A stretch of DNA of 64,000 nt. It comes from Plantactinospora mayteni. GTDB taxonomy: Bacteria; Actinomycetota; Actinomycetes; Mycobacteriales; Micromonosporaceae. Below the pieces are notes generated by a model. That model saw nothing but the letters and a program-made list of their open reading frames with translations. It ran no database searches and had not been told where the DNA came from. The position numbers and the translations under genes are program-made. Numbering within the stretch: position 1 is the first letter of the stretch; the number at the start of each line of letters is the position of its first letter. Location: the NCBI RefSeq assembly GCF_016862935.1, contig NZ_BONX01000007.1, forward strand, positions 310,001-374,000, read 5' to 3'. Of this stretch, positions 9,586-16,915 are shown piece after piece.

Positions 9586-9603
9586 GATGGATAGTGTTCC
9601 ATC
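9586..9603. promoter_or_regulatory. inverted repeat upstream of the xylanase gene
   Basis: GATGGA and TCCATC form a perfect 6-bp inverted repeat with a 6-bp spacer, about 140 bp upstream of the xylanase start. The position and symmetry suit a repressor site; which protein binds is unknown. It does not match the CebR consensus TGGGAGCGCTCCCA. Confidence 0.4.
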
Positions 9604-9769
9604 GCCGGTCCCGGGGGTCAACGGTTTCCGGAACACTCCCGGCGTGCTGCCGCTCGGCTGTCGTCGCCGGAAGCTCGTTGCTGACCAGCTAATGTGGTGA
9701 CGCTCCACGCCGCCGACGATGGCGTCCGAGACGACGGCAGGTCGGAGTCGGACGTGGAGTTCCGAAAAG

Positions 9770-9973
9770 TTACGGAGCTGGCTCCTCGGTCCAGCGGCCT
9801 CCCGGCGGCGCGGCGGTCAACTGGGTCACCGCCAGCACGTAGACCACGTCGAAGAAGAGCTCGGGGTGGTGACCCGGGCGTCGTCCGGCCCACGGAGCAC
9901 GTCCGGTCGGCCGCCAGGGCTGGTCAACCTGCCTCCGCCCCGGGATCGTCCGGCTCGTCGTCACCGCCATCAA
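9770..9973 (-). pseudogene. remnant of a low-temperature-requirement A (LtrA) gene
   Basis: A 67-codon frame contains HPELFFDVVYVLAVTQLTA, the first-helix signature of LtrA-family membrane proteins. These proteins normally run to about 380-400 residues with many helices. Here the frame stops 14 codons after the signature, and nothing resembling the rest was seen before the xylanase promoter region. It is therefore a 5' fragment of a lost gene. Similarity is judged by eye over roughly 20 residues. Confidence 0.6.
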
Positions 9974-9975
9974 GC

Positions 9976-10006
9976 GGATAATGAGGGATAATTCGCCATC
10001 TTATCC
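9976..10006. promoter_or_regulatory. AT-rich promoter patch with GGATAA repeats
   Basis: Two GGATAA copies (9976-9981, 9986-9991) and one TTATCC (10001-10006) give an inverted repeat with a 9-bp spacer in an unusually AT-rich stretch (9970-10030). It lies where the promoter of the lost LtrA gene should be. The remaining gap to 10227 holds no gene that I can support. Confidence 0.4.
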
Positions 10007-10227
10007 TGTTTTGATGCTGTAATACTGCGTATCCGGCGACCGGCGTGATCCGGATGAGCGGTACTCGGGTGGCCGAGCCGACCGGCGGCGCCGGGCCGGT
10101 CCGGCGGGGTCGTTTGCAGGCCGGTCCGGACGGGGATGCGAGCACTCGATCGCCGGAGTGCGCCAGCTCTCGTGAAACCGAGACTCTTGAGGTCGTACGA
10201 GACGGGGGATGCCCCAGCGGAGGAGAC

Positions 10228-10395
10228 ATGCCCGTACTTGCCAAGAAGGTCCTCACCTGGCTGTTCGTGGGTTTCCTGATTTTCTTCGTCGCGTTCCGGC
10301 CGGACGGTGCCGCCGATCTGGTCGAGACGATCGGGGCGGTGCTGATGGCGATCGCCCAGGGGATCGGCGACTTCCTGACCCGACTGATGGCCTGA
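10228..10395 (+). CDS. 55-residue single-helix membrane protein
   Basis: A small protein starting at an ATG four bases after GGAGGAG. It has a basic start (MPVLAKK), a strong hydrophobic helix (VLTWLFVGFLIFFVAF), and a second amphipathic helix ending LTRLMA. Similar short membrane proteins are common in Micromonosporaceae, but I know of no function. The last five codons and the stop fall inside a 17-bp tandem repeat. An inverted repeat TCTCGT/ACGAGA lies 30-60 bp upstream. Confidence 0.7.
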   Translation: MPVLAKKVLTWLFVGFLIFFVAFRPDGAADLVETIGAVLMAIAQGIGDFLTRLMA

Positions 10396-10432
10396 CCCGA
10401 CTGATGGACCTGACCCGACTGATGGCCTGACC
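10374..10432 (+). repeat. 17/18-bp tandem repeat across a stop codon
   Basis: CCTGACCCGACTGATGG occurs at 10374, 10391 (with one extra A) and 10409, followed by a partial fourth copy. The array begins inside the small membrane protein gene and duplicates its LTRLMA-stop end out of frame. Confidence 0.9.
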
Positions 10433-10460
10433 GCTCGCTCGGGCGGCGGGGAGTCGGAGG

Positions 10461-10489
10461 GTGATAAGTACATCAGTTTGATTTAAGAT
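10461..10489 (+). promoter_or_regulatory. promoter with candidate ROK operator
   Basis: GTGATA (10461-10466) and TAAGAT (10484-10489), spaced 17 bp, flank ATCAGTTTGAT (10472-10482). The same element, ATCAAATTGAT directly before TTA, occurs at 13555-13565 between the divergent sugar genes. The ROK gene start lies about 300 bp downstream. Confidence 0.6.
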
Positions 10490-10563
10490 ATGTCCTCCAG
10501 CCCGCGCCGGTGCCGATCGAGGCAGCGTGCGTGCGGCAGCCAGCGGATCCTGGAGGACTTCCC

Positions 10564-10701
10564 GTGGTGGAGGCGCGTGCCCTACAGTCCGCCACGGCGG
10601 TCGGCGTACCGCTGACGTGCCTGCCGGGCGCGATGCTCCGGTCGTCGGGGTGTCCCGCCGGGGGCCCTGTCGCCCTCCGACTGGTCCGGCAGGTCAGGTG
10701 A
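10564..10701 (+). CDS. possible 45-residue leader ORF
   Basis: A GTG seven bases after GGAGG opens a 45-codon frame between the operator-bearing promoter and the ROK gene. The product has no recognisable motif. It may be a short upstream frame in a long leader or chance; composition gives little support either way. Confidence 0.2.
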   Translation: MVEARALQSATAVGVPLTCLPGAMLRSSGCPAGGPVALRLVRQVR

Positions 10702-10792
10702 GGCCCGCACCCGCCGGGCCGGGCGTGCCGTCCGGCACGATCGACGTCCGGTTACGCTCAAGGCACCCCAGACCCGAGCCGGGAGAACGGGC

Positions 10793-11989
10793 GTGACGAT
10801 CGACCAACCGACTGTTCGGCGCGGGACCAACCTTCCCCGGGTGGGCGACTTCAACGAGTCGGTCGTGCTCGACGCGATCCGGCGGGCGCCGGACGGGCTG
10901 AGCCGGGTCGAGCTGGCCGCCGCGACCGGGCTGTCGGCGCAGACCGTCTCCAACATCTGCCGCCGGCTGCTCGACCGGGGACTGGTGGTCGAGGCGGGCA
11001 AGAAGGGCGGCCGGGTCGGCAAGCCCCGCACCGTGTTGCAGGTGAGCCCGGGCGGCAGCTTCGCGATCGGCGTACACCTCGATCCGGCCGTGGTCACCTA
11101 CGTGGTGCTCGACCTGGTCGGCGGGGTGGTGCACAGCATGCGGCAGCCGACGCCGCAGGTCGTCGACCAGGCCGAGACGCTGGCCGACATGAGTACCGCG
11201 GTGCAACGGCTGGTCGACGAGTCCGGCATTCCCCGCGAGCGGATCCTCGGGCTGGGCGTCGCCGTGCCGGGGCCGATCGACCCGGTGGCCGGCGCGGTGG
11301 TCGAGCCGCCGCAGTTGGCGGGCTGGGAGCGGGTGCCGCTGCGGGACCAGTTGTCCCTGGCCACCGGGTGGCCGGTGGTGATGGACAAGGACGTCATCGC
11401 GGCGGCCATCGCCGAGCGGTGGGCGGGTGCGGCCGTACACTCCGGGAACTTCCTCTTCTTCTACCTCGGTACCGGCTCCGGGATGGGCGTGGTGGTCAAC
11501 GACGTCGTGCTGCGTGGAGTCTCCGGAAACGCGGGTGAGATCGGCGGGCTGGACGCCAACTGCACGACGTACGCGCTGGTCGAGGAGGCGATCGAGCGGG
11601 GCGTACTGGGCCGGGAGAAGGCGCCGGTCGGGCCCGGCGAGGCGGAGCGCAGCCTGCTCGACCTGGTGGCGCTCGCCGATGCCGGTGACACCAGCGCGCG
11701 GAGCATCATCGACGGCTGGGCCCGCCGGGTCGGGCTCGGCGTCAGCGCCGCCGCCACCCTGGTCGACTCGGAACTGATCGTCTTCGGCGGCCCGATCTGG
11801 CCGCACCTCGGGCGGCTCTTCCTACCGGTGATCAACCCGATCGTCGCGTCGTCCCCGTTCGTCGGGAAGATGCACGAGACGGCGGTCACCGGTACGGCGC
11901 TCGGCGACGACGTGGGCGCGGTCGGCGCCGCCTGCCTGGTACTCGACCAGACCCTGTCGGCCCGCCCCCAGTCCCTGCTCCTCGCCTAG
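10793..11989 (+). CDS. ROK-family transcriptional regulator
   Basis: A 398-residue repressor-type ROK protein. Residues about 20-80 form a winged helix (LSRVELAAATGLSAQTVSNI), followed by the actin-like ROK fold with DxGxxxxxG-type turns (LGTGSGMGVVVND) and GNAGEIGGLD. The Cys-rich zinc motif usual after that segment in sugar kinases and Mlc/NagC is missing, so this is a divergent regulator rather than a kinase. The GTG at 10793 follows GGGAG; a second possible -10, TACGCT, lies at 10752-10757. It is convergent with the enolase gene and almost certainly controls the sugar genes beside it, probably releasing DNA on binding a sugar acid or sugar phosphate (inference). Confidence 0.9.
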   Translation: MTIDQPTVRRGTNLPRVGDFNESVVLDAIRRAPDGLSRVELAAATGLSAQTVSNICRRLLDRGLVVEAGKKGGRVGKPRTVLQVSPGGSFAIGVHLDPAVVTYVVLDLVGGVVHSMRQPTPQVVDQAETLADMSTAVQRLVDESGIPRERILGLGVAVPGPIDPVAGAVVEPPQLAGWERVPLRDQLSLATGWPVVMDKDVIAAAIAERWAGAAVHSGNFLFFYLGTGSGMGVVVNDVVLRGVSGNAGEIGGLDANCTTYALVEEAIERGVLGREKAPVGPGEAERSLLDLVALADAGDTSARSIIDGWARRVGLGVSAAATLVDSELIVFGGPIWPHLGRLFLPVINPIVASSPFVGKMHETAVTGTALGDDVGAVGAACLVLDQTLSARPQSLLLA

Positions 11990-12036
11990 CCCTCGGCCCG
12001 CGACCGGTGCTCGCCTAGCGCTCGGGGCGCGACCGG
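11981..12036 (+). repeat. 27-bp duplication of the ROK gene stop region
   Basis: CTCGCCTAGC... at 11981-12007 is repeated with three changes at 12010-12036, so the end of the ROK gene including its TAG stop is present twice. Confidence 0.85.
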
Positions 12037-12063
12037 CCCCCGGGCACCACCTCGCCGTACCGC

Positions 12064-12150
12064 CGGACACACGTCCCGCGACGGGCACGGACACACCTCG
12101 GCCGACCGACACCGGACACACCTCGCGCCGACCGGCAACGGACACACCCG
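12064..12150. repeat. degenerate 24-26-bp repeats
   Basis: GGACACAC recurs at 12065, 12089, 12114 and 12140, in units such as GGACACACCTCGGCCGACC. It fills the convergent gap between the ROK and enolase genes; no unique spacers, so not CRISPR. Confidence 0.75.
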
Positions 12151-12179
12151 GCGCGGTGTCGGTCGGCGGGGCCGCGCCG
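12149..12179 (-). terminator. hairpin at the enolase-gene stop
   Basis: CGGCGCGG (12149-12156) pairs with CCGCGCCG (12172-12179), directly after the stop of the minus-strand gene. It may serve as a terminator for that gene. Confidence 0.5.
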
Positions 12180-13490
12180 TCAGGGGCGGTGTGCGCTGCC
12201 GTCGGTCGCGCGGAGCAGGGCCCACCGGTCGTGCTCCAGCGGTGCGGTGACCGGGTGACGACGCGCCGCCGCCTCGTCGAAGTCGACGCCCAGGCCCGGC
12301 GCGTCCGACGGCGGGAACCGGCCGTCGACCGGCACCGGTGCACCCGGGAAGACCTCCAGCGTCGCGTCCCGGAAGGTCGCCGCCTCCTGGACCCCGAAAG
12401 CGGGGGAGGAGATGTCCAGGGCGACGTTCGCGGCCTGTCCGACCGGGCTCACGTCGCCCGGCCCGTGCGGCGCGGTACGCACCCCGAACAGCTCGCAGGC
12501 GGCCACCAGCTTGCGGGTCGGGGTCAGCCCGCCGAGCGTGGGGATCCGGATCCGGGCGAAGTCGATCACCCGCTGCTCCAGCAGGGGCAGGTACTGGGTG
12601 ACCTCCGCGTAGAGTTCGCCGACGGCCAGCGGGGTGCTGCCGGCGGCGCGCAGCCCGGCGAAGTGCGCCGCGTCCTCGGGCGCGAGTGCGTCCTCCAGGA
12701 AGTAGAGCCGGGCCTCCTCGACGGCCCGGACGAACTGCCGGGCCTGTGCCGGGGTCAGCCGCTCGTGCACGTCGTGCAGCAGTTCGACGTCGGGGCCGAC
12801 CCGCTCGCGGATCCGGACCAGTGCCGGCGGGACGTGTCGCAGGTAGGCCAGGCTGTCCCAGGACTCCCGACGCATCCGCCGGTCCGCGGCCTGCCGCTCG
12901 TCGGCCAGGGCGGTGCCGTAGGTGTCCGTCCCGGGTACGGCCACCTGCACCCGTACGTGCCGGTAGCCCCGGTCCCGTGCGGCGAGGACCAGCTCCACCA
13001 CCTGCGCCTCGTCCGCACCGTCGACGTGGGTGTACGCCTCCGCGTGTCCCCGGGCCCGCCCGCCGAGCACCTGGTGCAGGGGGAGACCGGCCACCTTGCC
13101 CTTGATGTCCCAGAGCGCGACGTCGATCGAGGCGAGCGCGTTGTTGGCGATCGAGCCGCCGCGCCAGTAGCCGCTGTTGAGCAGCAGCCGGTGCAGGTCC
13201 TCGATGTCCGCCGGGTCCCGGCCGAGCAGCATCGGGCCGAGGTAGTCGTCCACGACGGACCGGATGGCGAGGGTGCGCTGCGGGTCGCTGGCGCAGCCGA
13301 GGCCGTACAGTCCGGGCTGGTCGGTCTCGACCCGGGTGATCACGTACGGGCAGCCCTGCGGGGCACAGAGGAAGGTGCGTACCCGGGTGACCCGGATGCC
13401 GCCCGGAGCGGTCCACGGCGCGGGGGCGAGGACGGGTGCCTCGACGGGTGCCGGGACCGGGGATTCCGCTGGCGGGGGCGGTGGTATCAC
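12180..13490 (-). CDS. enolase-superfamily sugar-acid dehydratase (mannonate dehydratase-like)
   Basis: A 436-residue enzyme of the ManD/RspA branch. A Pro/Ala-rich N-terminus of about 35 residues precedes the capping domain. The barrel carries LLHDVHERLT (metal Asp plus catalytic His), YFLEDALAPED (metal Glu), AVGELY (metal Glu) and TAPHGPGDVSPVG (His). These are all residues expected for dehydration of D-mannonate or D-gluconate to the 2-keto-3-deoxy acid. The GTG at 13490 follows GAGAGG; open codons upstream run into the promoter. It diverges from the ABC importer operon across one shared operator, so both should respond to the same ligand. Exact substrate is uncertain because ManD-like proteins vary. 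Confidence 0.85.
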   Translation of the reverse strand: MIPPPPPAESPVPAPVEAPVLAPAPWTAPGGIRVTRVRTFLCAPQGCPYVITRVETDQPGLYGLGCASDPQRTLAIRSVVDDYLGPMLLGRDPADIEDLHRLLLNSGYWRGGSIANNALASIDVALWDIKGKVAGLPLHQVLGGRARGHAEAYTHVDGADEAQVVELVLAARDRGYRHVRVQVAVPGTDTYGTALADERQAADRRMRRESWDSLAYLRHVPPALVRIRERVGPDVELLHDVHERLTPAQARQFVRAVEEARLYFLEDALAPEDAAHFAGLRAAGSTPLAVGELYAEVTQYLPLLEQRVIDFARIRIPTLGGLTPTRKLVAACELFGVRTAPHGPGDVSPVGQAANVALDISSPAFGVQEAATFRDATLEVFPGAPVPVDGRFPPSDAPGLGVDFDEAAARRHPVTAPLEHDRWALLRATDGSAHRP

Positions 13491-13542
13491 GGTGCCCTCT
13501 CTGGACTCATGACGGGGACTCATCGCGGACCCGACGACGATG

Positions 13543-13572
13543 TTGACACTATATATCAAATTGATTTACGTT
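13543..13572. promoter_or_regulatory. divergent promoter with palindromic operator
   Basis: For the plus strand, TTGACA (13543-13548) and TACGTT (13567-13572) are spaced 18 bp, and ATCAAATTGAT (13555-13565), a perfect 5-1-5 palindrome, lies between them. On the minus strand TATAGT within the same stretch can serve the enolase gene. A repressor bound here would block both directions. Confidence 0.75.
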
Positions 13573-13642
13573 CTGTTTCGTCGGCGCGACCAGCAAGCCC
13601 CCTGGACCAGCAACCCCACCCTAGGGATGGAAGAGGCGCAGC

Positions 13643-15019
13643 GTGAACCGATACCTACCTCGATCAGCCCGCACCTGTCTCGCACTCGCCACGATCCTCG
13701 CGCTCACCGGCGCGGTCACCGCCTGCGGCCCGGGCGGGGGCGGTGACTCGTCGAGCGGAGACAACCTGACGATGTGGACCTTCAAGCAGTCGCACGTCGC
13801 GGCGCTACAGAAGGCCGCCGAGAGCTTCAAGCAGAAGACCGGCGTCGGAGTGACCGTCGAGGCGATCACCCCGGACGACGCGTTCATCGCCCGGGTCCAG
13901 GCCGCCGCGCAGACCCGCAGCCTGCCGGACATCTTCGAGGTGCACACCAACGGCGACGACTTCACCTTCGGTGCCGCCGGCCTGCTGGAGGACCTCACCG
14001 AGGAGGCCACCTGGACCGACCGCTACCTGCCGTCGGTCGCGGCCGAGGGGACCGTCACCGAGCGGTACTACAAGCAGTCGCAGGAGAAGGGCGCCAAGAG
14101 CGCGGGCATCAAGCTCAACCAGCGGTTCAGCGTACCGCTGACGATCGGCACCTTCGGGATCGTCTACGCCAACAAGGAGCGGCTGACCGCTGCCGGGGTC
14201 ACCGAGTCGCCGAAGACCTGGGAGGACTTCGTCGCCGCGCTGGAGGCGGTCCGCAGGGCGCGACCCCAGGACGGTGGACTGAGCATCGGCTTCCAGGCGC
14301 CGACCACCGGCATGGAGTGGCTGATGCAGCCGATGGCGTACGGCAAGCTGGGCAAGGCCGGGTTCGCCGGGCTCTTCTCCAACGACCCGGCCCGGAACTG
14401 GACCTCCGCCAACGGCAGGTCGGTGCTGGAGAGCTACCACCAGGTGACGCCGTACTGGATGCCGGGCACCCAGACGCTGACCATCGACGACGCGGATCTC
14501 GCGTTCGCGCAGGGCCGCTCCTCGTTCGTCGTCGGCGGTACGTTCACGCTGGCGTTCCTGTCCCAGAACGGGATGAACCCGGAGAACATCGTGACGTTCC
14601 CGGTGCCCTCGCCCCGGGGCGGTACGGTGCCCGAGCTGAGCCTCGCGCCGTTCGCGCTGACCGGACTCTCGGTCTCGGCGACGACGAAGAACAAGGACGG
14701 CGCGGTCAAGTGGCTGGAGCACCTGGCCCAGACCGACGTCGCGAGCCAGTTCGCCAAGGACGCCCTGGACGTCCCGCCGGTCAACCTCGGCGACGACCCG
14801 ACCGGCACCCTCGGCCCGGTGCTCGGCGCGATGATCGGGTCGTTCGGCTCCGGTGTCGAGGCGTACAACCCGGGTGACACGACGCACCAGCCGCCCTCGT
14901 ACGACGCCGCCGTGGTGGCCCGGTCGCTGATGGAACTCACCCCGTTGAAGAAGGCCGACGTGCCGACCGCCGCCGCCGGGCTCCAGAAGATCATCGACGG
15001 CTACTGGGCAGGGAAATGA
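13643..15019 (+). CDS. sugar ABC transporter lipoprotein (solute-binding)
   Basis: A 458-residue extracellular solute-binding protein of the MalE/UgpB-like class. The lipobox LTGAVTAC places the acylated Cys at residue 28, followed by a Gly/Ser linker. The mature part shows the class-1 fold cues NLTMWTFKQSH and GTFGIVYANKERL. It should capture an oligosaccharide or sugar acid and hand it to the two permeases that follow. The GTG start at 13643 follows GAAGAGG. It is the first gene of an operon whose stop overlaps the next start as ATGA. No ATPase is encoded, so a shared MsiK-type ATPase encoded elsewhere is likely (known for actinomycete sugar importers). Confidence 0.93.
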   Translation: MNRYLPRSARTCLALATILALTGAVTACGPGGGGDSSSGDNLTMWTFKQSHVAALQKAAESFKQKTGVGVTVEAITPDDAFIARVQAAAQTRSLPDIFEVHTNGDDFTFGAAGLLEDLTEEATWTDRYLPSVAAEGTVTERYYKQSQEKGAKSAGIKLNQRFSVPLTIGTFGIVYANKERLTAAGVTESPKTWEDFVAALEAVRRARPQDGGLSIGFQAPTTGMEWLMQPMAYGKLGKAGFAGLFSNDPARNWTSANGRSVLESYHQVTPYWMPGTQTLTIDDADLAFAQGRSSFVVGGTFTLAFLSQNGMNPENIVTFPVPSPRGGTVPELSLAPFALTGLSVSATTKNKDGAVKWLEHLAQTDVASQFAKDALDVPPVNLGDDPTGTLGPVLGAMIGSFGSGVEAYNPGDTTHQPPSYDAAVVARSLMELTPLKKADVPTAAAGLQKIIDGYWAGK

Positions 15020-15993
15020 CCACCGACGTACCCACGTCACCCGGTGCGGTCACGGTCAGCCGTGGCCGTACCGGGCGGGGACGCGGCCGGCGGCGCTACC
15101 AGCCCCGGGAGGTCGCCTGGGCGTACGCCTTCGTCGCCCCGGCCATCGTGCTCTTCGCCGTGATGGGCGTCTACACGCTCTTCTGGGGACTGCAACTCTC
15201 CTTCGTACAGTGGAACGGGCTCACCCCGACCTGGCTCTGGGTCGGCCTGCGCAACTACACCGACCTGCTCTGGGCCAGTCCGGTCTTCTCCCCGCCGGTC
15301 CGCGCGGCGGCGCTGAACACCGTCTGGGTGATGATCGCGGCGCCGCTGCTCACCGTCGTGATCTCCTTTCCGCTGGCCCTGGCGCTCAACCGGGCCCGCC
15401 GGTTCGTCGGGCTGCTCCGCTCGGTCTACTTCGTCCCCTACATCACCACCGGGATCGCGGTCTACCTGGCCTGGCAGTACGTCCTGGAGCCGAACGGCGC
15501 GATCAACACGCTGCTCGGCGCGCTCGGCCTCGGCTCGCTCTCCCAGCCGCAGGGCTGGCTCGGCAATCCCGACACCGCGCTGCCGACGCTCATCGTGATC
15601 ATGGTCTGGTCCGCCGTACCGGTCGCGACGCTGCTCTACCTGACCGGGTTGCAGACGATCGACCCGGCGCTGACCGAGGCTGCCCAGATCGACGGCGCGA
15701 GCTGGTGGCGGGTGAACCTCAGCGTGGTCTGGCCGCTGCTGCGCGGCATCACCGCCGTGATCGTGCTGCTCAACCTGCGTGACGCGCTGCAAGGCTTCCA
15801 GATCTTCCTGATCATGACCGACGGCGGTCCGGGCGACCACACCAACGTGCTCGGCCTACAGACCTACCGGCTCGCGTTCCAGTCCGAACTCGCCCCGACG
15901 CTGGGGCTGGCCAGCGCGCTGGGCTGGATGCTCTTCGTCGCCGCCGTGCTGGTGGCCTTCGTCCACCTGCGGGTCACCCGGGAGCGGCGATGA
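15016..15993 (+). CDS. sugar ABC transporter permease 1 (MalF-like)
   Basis: A 325-residue inner-membrane permease with six predicted helices after a basic N-terminus (GRTGRGRGRRRYQPR). The EAA coupling loop reads EAAQIDGASWWRVNLSVVWP, which docks the ATPase. It overlaps the solute-binding gene by four bases (ATGA) and the next permease by four bases, so the three are translated together. Confidence 0.93.
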   Translation: MTTDVPTSPGAVTVSRGRTGRGRGRRRYQPREVAWAYAFVAPAIVLFAVMGVYTLFWGLQLSFVQWNGLTPTWLWVGLRNYTDLLWASPVFSPPVRAAALNTVWVMIAAPLLTVVISFPLALALNRARRFVGLLRSVYFVPYITTGIAVYLAWQYVLEPNGAINTLLGALGLGSLSQPQGWLGNPDTALPTLIVIMVWSAVPVATLLYLTGLQTIDPALTEAAQIDGASWWRVNLSVVWPLLRGITAVIVLLNLRDALQGFQIFLIMTDGGPGDHTNVLGLQTYRLAFQSELAPTLGLASALGWMLFVAAVLVAFVHLRVTRERR

Positions 15994-16892
15994 CGGTCGG
16001 TGCCGCGCCGGCCGCGATCGAGGCCACCGCCCGGCCCGCCCCGCCGACCCGAGGGGTACGCCGCTGGCGGGCGCAGGCCGTCGTCGCCCGCACGGTCGTC
16101 GGGCTACTGCTTGCCGGGTACGCCATGGTGAGCCTCTACCCGTTCCTCTGGATGGTCTCGGCGGCCTTCAAGACCCCGCAGGAGGTCATCGCGGGCGGTC
16201 ACCTGATCCCGCGAGACCCGACGCTGAGCACCCTGGTCGACACCTGGAACCGGCTGCACTTCTTCGACTACTTCGTGAACAGTCTCCAGGTGACCGTGGC
16301 GACCACCCTCGGCGTCGTGGTGATCTACTCGGCCGCCTCGTACGCCTTCGCCGCGCTGCACTTTCCCGGCCGTACCGCGCTGTACCGGCTCTTCGTCGCG
16401 CTGCTCTTCGTGCCCGGCGTGGTCACCCTGCTCCCGATCGTGCTGCTGGAGAACCGGCTGGCGATCCTCGGTACGCACCTCGGTCTGGTCCTGCCGTTCG
16501 TCAACGGCACCGCCCCGTTCGCCGTACTGCTGCTGACCAACGCGTTCCGGGCGGTACCGACCGAACTGCGCGACTCGGCCCGGGTGGACGGTGCCGGTGA
16601 ACTGCGCATCTTCACCCGGGTCTACCTGCCACTGGCCCGCCCCGCGCTGGTCACGATCGCCCTGCTGACCGCGATCCCGACCTGGAACGAGTATCTGCTG
16701 ACCCGGGTGTCGCTCAACGACCCCGCCACCTACACGCTGCCGATCGCGCTCCAGGCGCTGAAGTCGTCGCAGGTGGTGCAGTACAACTCGCTGATGGCCG
16801 GTGCGCTGATCGTGGTCATCCCGGTCGTGATCCTCTTCCTCGCCGCCCAGCGGTACTTCGTGAACGGCCTCACCGGGGCGATCAAGGGCTGA
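15990..16892 (+). CDS. sugar ABC transporter permease 2 (MalG-like)
   Basis: A 300-residue permease with six membrane segments. The coupling loop reads DSARVDGAGELRIFTRVYLP and the end GLTGAIKG is typical of MalG-type subunits. It forms a heterodimer with the preceding permease. The start overlaps the upstream stop as ATGA. The next gene begins 23 bp downstream and belongs to the same transcript. Confidence 0.93.
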   Translation: MTVGAAPAAIEATARPAPPTRGVRRWRAQAVVARTVVGLLLAGYAMVSLYPFLWMVSAAFKTPQEVIAGGHLIPRDPTLSTLVDTWNRLHFFDYFVNSLQVTVATTLGVVVIYSAASYAFAALHFPGRTALYRLFVALLFVPGVVTLLPIVLLENRLAILGTHLGLVLPFVNGTAPFAVLLLTNAFRAVPTELRDSARVDGAGELRIFTRVYLPLARPALVTIALLTAIPTWNEYLLTRVSLNDPATYTLPIALQALKSSQVVQYNSLMAGALIVVIPVVILFLAAQRYFVNGLTGAIKG

Positions 16893-16915
16893 CCGGGGAA
16901 GTAGGGAGAGCGAAC

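Noticed and set aside
9970-10030. tRNA or other structured RNA in the AT-rich patch
   Set aside because: No cloverleaf, no TTCRA loop and no CCA end. The short GGATAA repeats look like a promoter region.
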